Position numbers and translations under genes: made by a program
Notes under the pieces: generated by a model
Told to the model about the DNA's origin: nothing
What the model saw: the letters and a program-made list of their open reading frames with translations, nothing else
Database searches by the model: none
In this document: positions 1-5,761 of the stretch, in pieces
Numbering within the stretch: the first letter of the stretch is position 1
Layout of the letters: every line of letters starts with the position of its first letter
NCBI GenBank assembly: GCA_000437375.1
Contig: FR898223.1
Span: 21,787-36,298 of the forward strand
Source: Eubacterium sp. CAG:841
GTDB taxonomy: Bacteria > Bacillota > Clostridia > Oscillospirales > CAG-272
Reading direction: 5' to 3'
Length of the DNA stretch: 14,512 bases

Positions 1-23
1 GCATACGCGCGGCATTTTTTATT

Positions 24-2498
24 TCATTCTGATTTCTTCTTTTTAACGGCAAGTGCCGCGCCCAAAGTCACGATTATCGCAAACGAAGCTCCTACTCCCA
101 TAACGGATTTGCATCCGCCTTTGCCTGTGTCGGAAGTCGTGGTCGCAGCCGATGCAGCGGTCGTTGTTTCGCCTGTCGATGTTGTCGTTTCGATTTTTGT
201 CGTTGTCTCCGTTATCTTGGTTTCTGTCGTGGTTTCGGGTTTTTCTTCGCCGGTCGATTCCCATTTTGCGTAAATTGTTATCTCTCCGGCTTCTTCAACC
301 TTCTGACCAAAGTCATAAGGAACGGTGAGCGATTCATCGGCATACCAGCCTATGAATTTATACCCTGCTTTTTCAGCAGGAACGGGAGCGTCAAAGCTGT
401 CGCCTATCTCGCACGCGAAAAGCAGATACTTTGACTCCGCTCCGACAAGCTTAAGCGACGCCGTGTTTCCCGTTTCAACCCATTTTGCATAAAGTGTGAA
501 GTCCTCGCAAACCGTCTGTGTAAAGCCCATATCGTAACGTGTTGTAAACTCCGGATCAGTATACCAACCGCAGAAGTCATATCCGCGTTTTTCCATAGGG
601 AACGTATATTTGAATGTTTCGCCGGGCTTTACTTTGACACGGTTTCTCTTTTCAACGGCTGTAAGCCCCTTGTATAAAAAGATTTCATAATAATCCGTGT
701 GTTCTTTCTTTTCGGGCATTGTAAAAGCCGTATACGTTTTTTCCCTTGCTCCGTTCTTACCCTCAACTATAACCTTGCAGAAATACTTTGTGTTCGTATC
801 GAGTCCGTCAAATGTGAATTTGAAATCACCGTTTGAATCGGGAGTAATGGTTTTCACTATTCCGTCGGCTTCTGTTGCATCCGTTTTCTTTGAAATAATA
901 GCCTTTACAGACGTAACATCTCCGCCGAAAAGATTTGTTATCTTTCCTTTGAAACTGAGCGCAGTAGTCAGTTTCTCTTCGGTCGAAACGGAAAACTCGG
1001 GTGCGAGCTTTGCATTTACGCTTACCGAAATAACCATTTCGTCTCCGGCGTACGAGCCTTCTTTGACGGTTATTTTTATAGCAAACGTACTTGCTTCCTC
1101 TGCCGTAACGGATGTATAACTCGTTCCGCTTATCGGAAAACGATATTTGCTTGAATTCGATTCAAATGTGTAGCTTCTGCCGTCAAGAGAGTTGTCAAGA
1201 TATTTGAATCCGCAGTTGCTTGCCGAAAGTCCCGACACGCCCATCGGCACAACGCCGGGATCGTGTCCCTTGCCCGATGTATTTACTCCGGAACCCGAAG
1301 CTATGTTTTCATCGATATGCCATATCATTATTGCGCGGTTCGTACTTGCAATTGCATCAAACTGCGTGTCGCCTTCCTCGTGATATCTGTTTTCAACAAG
1401 ATAATATTCCTTCGGGTTTGCCGTGCGGATCTTAAGAATATTGTATTCTCCCTTGCTGCTGTGGCGTGAATACATTGTATATTCTCCGTCCTCGTAAACC
1501 TCTGTTACGGGCAGAAGTCCGCATTCGATTGCATTGTACGGATCCATATATGACGGAGATGAGCCTCTCTGCTTACCGCTGATATTGTTCCACGAGCCCG
1601 ACGCCATAAGTGAAACGTTGCCTGCGTAGCTCCAATTGCTGCTTGAGCTTGTTTTGTTTTCATCATAAAGGTCTGGAGCTCCGATATGGTGGCCAAGCTC
1701 GTGCGCCACCGTTCCCATTGTTATCGGCTGAGTATCGGTAAGATATTCGCCTACGCGCAGAAATGTTCTTCCCACCGTAACGCCGTTTGTCTTTATGCCG
1801 GAGCCCGATGTGCGATGCGCCCATACACCGAAAGCCATCTTGTCGCACGGTCTTGATCTGGTGAATGAATATTCGTATCCGCCGCAAACAAAAACTATCG
1901 CAAGCTCGGTATAAGATATATATCCGTCTCCGTTTTTATCATACTTTGCAAAATCTATGTATTTTGTTGCCGCTTCAAGCGCAGCCATTCTCGATACGGC
2001 GTCTTCATTCGATTCGCTACCCGTCGACGCCATAGGATGTTTGTATGGAATAACCACTTCAACCACACCGTCGTTTACAACGCCGTCGGAAGCTGCGGAA
2101 GCGTATGTTTCTTCTACAGGATAGAAATAAAAGTTGCCGTTTGATACTTCCTTATAATAAGTTTTCATAGACGATTTATCATCGGAAAAGAAAGTATCAT
2201 ACCAATATTTATCCGAAGAATAACACCACTGCTCACCGTAAAGCTCGGAATCTTTATTTGCGTAAAGCGCACTGCCGTTCGCTATGTCAAAATCGTTTTT
2301 ACCGTTGCCGTTTGCATCAAACGACATTTTAAGTATAAGAAGCGGTATGGGACTCAGAGAGAATGTCTCACTCGGAAGCTCGGTAAGAGTCGAGCTTTTG
2401 CCCGTGTCTGCCGCAAATATCGCCGGTGTAAAAGCAACGATCATAGTCAGCGCCAGCAAAAGCGATACTGCTCCTCTTAAAACGGATTTATTTTTCAT
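24..2498 (-). CDS. Secreted, membrane-anchored M6-family zinc metalloprotease with InlB-type repeats
   Basis: An extracellular zinc endopeptidase of the immune-inhibitor-A (M6) type is the likely product (824 aa). Visible in order: a signal peptide ending near AIFAAD (about residue 30); an EF-hand-like DKNGDGYIS loop near 186-194, typical of M6 proteins just before the catalytic core; the zinc motif HELGHHIGAPD at 266-276 (ligands H266, H270, D276; E267 catalytic); and a conserved MASGSW turn near M298. A fibronectin-III-like domain follows at about 496-595. Two InlB B/Listeria-Bacteroides repeats (FCGWYTD...LYAKW and FIGWYAD...IYAKW) lie at about 600-746. A Thr-rich stalk, a GKGGCKS motif, one membrane helix and a KKKKSE tail end the protein. 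I chose the ATG at 2498 because GGAGG lies seven bases upstream; an ATG 15 bases earlier has no such site. Substrate unknown; host-protein or peptide degradation is inference. Confidence 0.9.
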   Translation of the reverse strand: MKNKSVLRGAVSLLLALTMIVAFTPAIFAADTGKSSTLTELPSETFSLSPIPLLILKMSFDANGNGKNDFDIANGSALYANKDSELYGEQWCYSSDKYWYDTFFSDDKSSMKTYYKEVSNGNFYFYPVEETYASAASDGVVNDGVVEVVIPYKHPMASTGSESNEDAVSRMAALEAATKYIDFAKYDKNGDGYISYTELAIVFVCGGYEYSFTRSRPCDKMAFGVWAHRTSGSGIKTNGVTVGRTFLRVGEYLTDTQPITMGTVAHELGHHIGAPDLYDENKTSSSSNWSYAGNVSLMASGSWNNISGKQRGSSPSYMDPYNAIECGLLPVTEVYEDGEYTMYSRHSSKGEYNILKIRTANPKEYYLVENRYHEEGDTQFDAIASTNRAIMIWHIDENIASGSGVNTSGKGHDPGVVPMGVSGLSASNCGFKYLDNSLDGRSYTFESNSSKYRFPISGTSYTSVTAEEASTFAIKITVKEGSYAGDEMVISVSVNAKLAPEFSVSTEEKLTTALSFKGKITNLFGGDVTSVKAIISKKTDATEADGIVKTITPDSNGDFKFTFDGLDTNTKYFCKVIVEGKNGAREKTYTAFTMPEKKEHTDYYEIFLYKGLTAVEKRNRVKVKPGETFKYTFPMEKRGYDFCGWYTDPEFTTRYDMGFTQTVCEDFTLYAKWVETGNTASLKLVGAESKYLLFACEIGDSFDAPVPAEKAGYKFIGWYADESLTVPYDFGQKVEEAGEITIYAKWESTGEEKPETTTETKITETTTKIETTTSTGETTTAASAATTTSDTGKGGCKSVMGVGASFAIIVTLGAALAVKKKKSE

Positions 2499-2533
2499 AT
2501 AAATTCCTCCCATTATGTATAACGCTATAAATG

Positions 2534-2562
2534 ATTATAATAAATAATTGTTAAAAAATCAA
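2534..2562 (-). promoter_or_regulatory. Sigma-A promoter of the M6 protease gene
   Basis: On the minus strand TTGATT (2562-2557) and a perfect TATAAT (2539-2534) are separated by 17 bases. Transcription would begin about 30 bases upstream of the protease start codon. The same TTGATT -35 variant also occurs before groES and the helicase gene. Confidence 0.65.
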
Positions 2563-2601
2563 TGGAATAAATTGAATTGTATTTCATTTGTGCCGATTGC
2601 A

Positions 2602-2627
2602 TAAACAAGCGCATATCAGCTTGTTTA
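2602..2627. repeat. Short inverted repeat upstream of the protease promoter
   Basis: A 9-base stem (TAAACAAGC / GCTTGTTTA) encloses an eight-base loop, about 40 bases upstream of the protease -35 box. There is no T tract on either side, so it is not an obvious terminator. It could be an operator for the protease gene or chance in AT-rich DNA. Confidence 0.35.
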
Positions 2628-2663
2628 ATTTAACAGATTATTGTTGCACCATCCATTTCAAAC

Positions 2664-2705
2664 AACAAAAAAACAGCGGAGAGGGCGTATCCTCTCCGCT
2701 GTTTT
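2664..2705 (-). terminator. Intrinsic terminator of the small divergent gene
   Basis: A 15-base perfect stem (2670-2684 with 2691-2705) closes a six-base loop. Read on the minus strand it ends in a run of seven T. It starts 23 bases after the stop codon of the small gene at 2728-2967, so that gene is a monocistronic unit insulated from the protease gene. Confidence 0.85.
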
Positions 2706-2727
2706 CAGATGAAGAAAAAGAAATTTA

Positions 2728-2967
2728 TCAAAAGGAGATTTCTCCCGATAAGCGTGATTTTGCATTACGTCTGCGTGACGAAGTGATGAGCTTTGCAACA
2801 GCTGTGCAGAAGGAATCCTCCGCAGCCTTTATTGCGGAAGCAATCGTGCGACGCGGCTTTTTGGGATAAACATCCTTGCCCGCCTTATACATAGGCTCTA
2901 CATAAAAGGTGTATACCTTGCAGCCTTCTATAATATCATAATTTTCGGGATAAAAGGGCGTATTCAT
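2728..2967 (-). CDS. Small basic protein of unknown function, divergent from the S24 repressor
   Basis: I do not recognise this 79-residue protein. The N-terminal half is rich in Tyr and Pro (NTPFYPENYDI, TFYVEPMYKAGKDVYP). The C-terminal half is a predicted Ala-rich helix followed by a basic SSRRRNAKSRLS segment. There is no signal peptide or membrane segment. Support for a real gene is strong at the DNA level: GGAGG eight bases before ATG, a perfect TTGACA-17-TATAAT promoter, and a dedicated terminator 23 bases after the stop. Two good operators, one inside the promoter spacer and one in the 5' leader, imply tight repression by the neighbouring S24 repressor. It would then be expressed when that repressor cleaves itself, so a stress-response effector or anti-repressor role is a reasonable inference, not shown by the sequence. 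Confidence 0.75.
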   Translation of the reverse strand: MNTPFYPENYDIIEGCKVYTFYVEPMYKAGKDVYPKKPRRTIASAIKAAEDSFCTAVAKLITSSRRRNAKSRLSGEISF

Positions 2968-2987
2968 TGTTTATTCCTCCGTGAATT

Positions 2988-3003
2988 TTACCGCATGCGG
3001 TAA
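2988..3003. promoter_or_regulatory. Operator 1, perfect palindrome TTACCGCATGCGGTAA
   Basis: This perfect 16-base palindrome lies in the 5' leader of the small gene, between its predicted transcription start (near 3009) and its ribosome binding site. It is the best copy of a motif repeated four times between the small gene and the S24 repressor gene. Bound repressor here would block the elongating or initiating polymerase. Confidence 0.75.
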
Positions 3004-3015
3004 CTTTGTAAGCTT

Positions 3016-3044
3016 ATTATACTACCGCAGACGGTAATTGTCAA
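3016..3044 (-). promoter_or_regulatory. Consensus sigma-A promoter of the small divergent gene
   Basis: TTGACA (3044-3039) and TATAAT (3021-3016) on the minus strand both match the consensus exactly and are 17 bases apart. Operator 2 fills almost the whole spacer. Such a strong promoter is expected to be held off by a repressor. Confidence 0.85.
3022..3037. promoter_or_regulatory. Operator 2, CTACCGCAGACGGTAA, in the spacer of the small-gene promoter
   Basis: The site matches operator 1 at 13 of 16 positions and keeps both half-sites (TACCGCA and CGGTAA). It sits between the -35 and -10 boxes, so binding would exclude RNA polymerase. The centres of operators 1 and 2 are 34 bases apart, about three helical turns, which could allow cooperative binding on one DNA face. 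Confidence 0.75.
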
Positions 3045-3050
3045 TAGTTT

Positions 3051-3078
3051 TTGAAAAAAATTTACCGCAAAATATAAT
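3051..3078 (+). promoter_or_regulatory. Upstream promoter of the S24 repressor gene with embedded operator 3
   Basis: TTGAAA (3051-3056) and TATAAT (3073-3078) are 16 bases apart. Operator 3, TTACCGCAAAATATAA (3062-3077), covers the spacer and most of the -10 box. Its left half is perfect and its right half degenerate, so binding is probably weaker than at operators 1 and 2. Confidence 0.6.
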
Positions 3079-3095
3079 TTTTTATTCCAAAAGTC

Positions 3096-3124
3096 TTTAC
3101 AAATGTTTTACCGCGTGATATAAT
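3096..3124 (+). promoter_or_regulatory. Downstream promoter of the S24 repressor gene with embedded operator 4
   Basis: TTTACA (3096-3101) and TATAAT (3119-3124) are 17 bases apart. Operator 4, TTACCGCGTGATATAA (3108-3123), overlaps the -10 box in the same register as operator 3: each starts 11 bases before its TATAAT. This points to negative autoregulation of the repressor at both promoters. Confidence 0.7.
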
Positions 3125-3163
3125 TTTAATTGTAAAAATACAGCTTGCTTCAGGAGGGCGCCT

Positions 3164-3892
3164 ATGAATTGGCTCGAAAACGTCAAAAGCATAAAAAAGA
3201 AAAAGGGACTTACAAACGAAGCTCTTTCCGAACGCTCGGAAATATCGATCGGAACGCTCAACAAGCTTCTTTCCGGAGCCACCGGAGACCCGAAGCTCTC
3301 TACCCTTACAGCGCTCGCCGAAGCGTTCGGATGCTCGCTTGATGAAATGCTTACAGGCAAAGCACAAGGCGAAGAACTTACAAGCGAGGAACGCGATATT
3401 ATTACAAAGCTTCGTATGCTCGATGCCGGCGGCAAAGAAACCGCTCTTTATATAATAAATAAAGAATATCGTCGCACCCTTTCGGAAAAAAGCCAAAAAG
3501 CTTTTTCCGCAGAACCGCAGAAAATACTGTCACTCAGACTTTATGACATTGCCGCTTCCGCGGGAACAGGCTCCGTGCTCACCTCCGAGGTCGGATATTC
3601 AAAAATCAACGTCTATTGCAATCCTACTACCGAACTTGCCGATTTTGCAATAAGAGTGAGCGGAGACAGTATGAATCCGAAATATCAGGACGGAGACATT
3701 CTCCTTGTATCTGACGCCGATGAAATAGAACGCGGTGAGCTTGGAATATTTATGCTCAACGGCGAAAGCTATTTCAAAAAGTTCGGCGGGGACAGACTTA
3801 TATCGCTGAATCCCGAATATTCCGATATAATCTTCGGCGAGGGAGACGATATAAAATGCTTCGGCAGAGTGATAGGCAGGCTTAAAAGATAA
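3164..3892 (+). CDS. Xre-type HTH repressor with S24 (LexA/CI-like) autoprotease domain
   Basis: A DNA-binding repressor that should inactivate itself by self-cleavage (242 aa). Residues 1-65 form an Xre/HTH_3 domain (NEALSERSEISIGTLNKLLSG is the helix-turn-helix region). A linker of about 60 residues leads to a peptidase S24 domain at about 125-240. The predicted scissile bond is A133-G134 in DIAASAGTGS. The nucleophile is S169 in SGDSM and the general base is K205 in ESYFKKF, the Ser-Lys dyad of LexA, UmuD and CI. The length is normal for phage-type CI repressors; true LexA has a winged helix instead. AGGAGG lies seven bases before the ATG. Four operators between it and the divergent small gene are its probable targets. 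The trigger (RecA filament or other) cannot be read from the sequence. No phage genes are nearby. Confidence 0.9.
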   Translation: MNWLENVKSIKKKKGLTNEALSERSEISIGTLNKLLSGATGDPKLSTLTALAEAFGCSLDEMLTGKAQGEELTSEERDIITKLRMLDAGGKETALYIINKEYRRTLSEKSQKAFSAEPQKILSLRLYDIAASAGTGSVLTSEVGYSKINVYCNPTTELADFAIRVSGDSMNPKYQDGDILLVSDADEIERGELGIFMLNGESYFKKFGGDRLISLNPEYSDIIFGEGDDIKCFGRVIGRLKR

Positions 3893-3895
3893 CGC

Positions 3896-5188
3896 TTATT
3901 TCCCGCCGAAAGTAATTTCCGTTTCTTCTTTCACTTTTTTGCGAAGAAGCATTACTGCGGATATGTTGATAAGCGTCATCGCCGCAACACAGACATCGGA
4001 AAGTTCCCATGCAGCGCTTTCGCTTATAAGCGAACCTACAATAACAGAAGCACAATAGCCGAGCAGATATATCCGCCCGGCTTTTTTGGACGGAGTAAAA
4101 TATGTAAGGCACGTAGTTCCGTAATGCGCCCAGCAGATAACGGTGGAAAGCGCAAATATCATAACGGAAATGCTTATAACATACTTTGATATATCCCCGC
4201 ACGAAACGGAAAACGCCGTTATAACAAGCTCGGTTCCGTCGCCCGAAAGAGGCACGCCCGACGTCAAGATAACGATCGCAGTCAAAGTACACATAACCAC
4301 CGTGTCAAAAAAGACTTCAAAAAGTCCGAGCGTTCCCTGCGCCGCAGGAGATATCGCGTCGGCGCCGGCATGCGCCATAGGCGCCGTTCCGCCTCCCGCC
4401 TCATTTGAAAAAGCACCTTTGCCCACACCCTGCTTTACCGCATCGGAAAACAGAAATCCGAAAACTCCGCCCGATATTGCCTCTTTTCCGAGCGCAGACG
4501 AAAAAATGCTTTCTATTGCGGAAGGGATGTATTCCCTGCGATATACCAAAGCGTAAACCGAAAAAGCTATGTAGAGCGCGCTCATAAGCGGAACGGCAAC
4601 CGATGTAAATTTCGATATTCCCGTAAATCCGCCCATGACAACAAGAAAACACACCGCGCAGAATATCGCGCCGGTGATTATCTTCGGCAATCCCACAGCT
4701 TCTTTCACGGACGAAACGGCGGCTCCCGTCTGCACTATGTTCCCCATAATGACAGAACCGAAAAGCCCGAAAGCGGAAAATACCGAAGCAAGTATTTTCC
4801 CCGTCCTTCCACCGACACCGTCCCGCATATAATACATAGGTCCGCCGAAAAATTCTCCGCCACTGCGTTTTCTGTATTTCACAGCGAGCAGTATTTCGCA
4901 GTATTTAAGCACCATCGTTATAAATGCCGAAGCGCACATCCAAAGCACCGCTCCCGCCCCGCCTATGCTCATGGCAACCGCAACGCCGACTATATTTCCG
5001 ACGCCGAGCGCACCGGCAAGCGATACCGAAAGCTCGCGAAGCTTTGATTTACCCGAAAACATAAGTCCGGCAGTTTTTATAGGATGAAAAACAAAAAATC
5101 CGCGAAGATATATAATGAAGAATATTCCGCAGAACAGAATCACGGGCGGAAGTGCCGCAAGAAGCGATGAATGTATGAATTCTTTCAT
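3896..5188 (-). CDS. AGCS-family sodium/amino-acid (alanine or glycine) symporter
   Basis: A polytopic inner-membrane carrier of the alanine-or-glycine:cation symporter family, 430 aa, slightly short for the family (about 450-480). Family signatures visible are GALGVGNIVGVA at 59-70, GGPMYYM at 115-121, FSNEAGGGTAPMAHA at 260-274 and EVFFDT at 291-296, with roughly ten hydrophobic segments. It imports small neutral amino acids with sodium; the exact substrate is not determined. The ATG at 5188 has AAAGGA ten bases upstream. Its stop lies three bases from the convergent repressor stop and no terminator is visible between them, so the two transcripts should overlap at their 3' ends. I see no convincing promoter in the 262-base gap shared with groES. 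Confidence 0.9.
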   Translation of the reverse strand: MKEFIHSSLLAALPPVILFCGIFFIIYLRGFFVFHPIKTAGLMFSGKSKLRELSVSLAGALGVGNIVGVAVAMSIGGAGAVLWMCASAFITMVLKYCEILLAVKYRKRSGGEFFGGPMYYMRDGVGGRTGKILASVFSAFGLFGSVIMGNIVQTGAAVSSVKEAVGLPKIITGAIFCAVCFLVVMGGFTGISKFTSVAVPLMSALYIAFSVYALVYRREYIPSAIESIFSSALGKEAISGGVFGFLFSDAVKQGVGKGAFSNEAGGGTAPMAHAGADAISPAAQGTLGLFEVFFDTVVMCTLTAIVILTSGVPLSGDGTELVITAFSVSCGDISKYVISISVMIFALSTVICWAHYGTTCLTYFTPSKKAGRIYLLGYCASVIVGSLISESAAWELSDVCVAAMTLINISAVMLLRKKVKEETEITFGGK

Positions 5189-5273
5189 TTTGCACTTGTC
5201 CTTTTTTCATTTTTGTTAAATAATATTAAATGCACGTCTTCTTTATACCGCGAAAAAGAACAAATAAGAGCGT

Positions 5274-5293
5274 TTTTTGGCACTCGCCAAAAA
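5274..5293. repeat. Hairpin containing a CIRCE-like half-site
   Basis: TTTTTGGC and GCCAAAAA form an eight-base stem around ACTC. The nine bases TTGGCACTC at 5277-5285 are identical to the left arm of the CIRCE element 94 bases downstream. It lies between two divergent genes, where no terminator is needed. It may be a collapsed second CIRCE or chance. Confidence 0.4.
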
Positions 5294-5330
5294 TATTTTA
5301 TGAATTTTATGTTAAATATCAAAAAAACAC

Positions 5331-5359
5331 TTGATTTTTTCCGCAAATAATAGTAGAAT
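5331..5359 (+). promoter_or_regulatory. Sigma-A promoter of groES-groEL
   Basis: TTGATT (5331-5336) and TAGAAT (5354-5359) are 17 bases apart. The expected start near 5366 lies just before the CIRCE element, the usual arrangement for HrcA-controlled groESL operons. Confidence 0.75.
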
Positions 5360-5370
5360 ATGATACGAAA

Positions 5371-5397
5371 TTGGCACTCAGATAAATTGAGTGCCAA
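5371..5397. promoter_or_regulatory. CIRCE operator (HrcA binding site)
   Basis: TTGGCACTC-N9-GAGTGCCAA is a perfect inverted repeat with the canonical nine-base spacer. It differs from the common TTAGCACTC/GAGTGCTAA by one compensated change in each arm, so symmetry is kept. It lies in the groES leader. HrcA, encoded elsewhere, would repress the operon until heat or misfolded protein occupies GroEL. Confidence 0.95.
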
Positions 5398-5449
5398 ACA
5401 TTGAAACAGAAAACTTAATTCAAATTCAATACAAACGGAGGTCTTTATT

Positions 5450-5740
5450 ATGAAACTCGTACCCCTTTATGACCGCGTTGTGGTCAAGATGGAAGAAGCA
5501 GAAGAAACTACGAAGAGCGGCATAGTTCTTGCCGCAGCTTCAAAGGAAAAGCCGCAGGTAGCAAAGGTCATTGCTGTCGGAAGCGGCGAATCGCACGACG
5601 GCGCAAAGGAAGCCATCTGCGTAAAAGTAAAAGTCGGTGACAAGGTCATCGTTTCAAAATATGCCGGCACGGAAGTCAAAATCGACGGCGAAGAATATAT
5701 CATAGTCAACATGGGCGACATTCTCGCCAAGGTTGAGTAA
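5450..5740 (+). CDS. groES: GroES, 10 kDa co-chaperonin
   Basis: The heptameric lid of the GroEL folding chamber, cytoplasmic, 96 aa and full length. It starts with the typical LVPLYDRVVVKMEEAEETTKSG segment (given here only in outline: LYDRVVVK, then the mobile loop around TTKSGIVL at 21-28) and ends in the conserved EYIIVNMGDILAKVE. GGAGG lies eight bases before the ATG. It is the first gene of a two-gene operon, 21 bases before groEL, under the promoter at 5331-5359 and the CIRCE operator. Nothing about it is unusual. Confidence 0.97.
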   Translation: MKLVPLYDRVVVKMEEAEETTKSGIVLAAASKEKPQVAKVIAVGSGESHDGAKEAICVKVKVGDKVIVSKYAGTEVKIDGEEYIIVNMGDILAKVE

Positions 5741-5761
5741 TTTTCATAGGAGGTTTTTATT

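Noticed and set aside
1..23. Possible left arm of a terminator for the protease gene (AAAAAATGCCGCGC on the minus strand)
   Set aside because: The second arm would lie outside the window, so it cannot be confirmed.
2588..2869. Plus-strand reading frame of 93 codons opposite the small divergent gene
   Set aside because: It runs through the terminator hairpin and has no ribosome binding site or promoter; the minus-strand frame has all three signals.
4434..4450. TTACCGCATCGGAAA inside the symporter gene, similar to the TTACCGC operators
   Set aside because: It lies in coding sequence far from any promoter, lacks one base of the palindrome spacing and keeps only one good half.
5185..5397. Minus-strand reading frame of 70 codons covering the groES promoter and CIRCE
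   Set aside because: Its composition is that of AT-rich intergenic DNA, it has no ribosome binding site and it overlaps regulatory sites.
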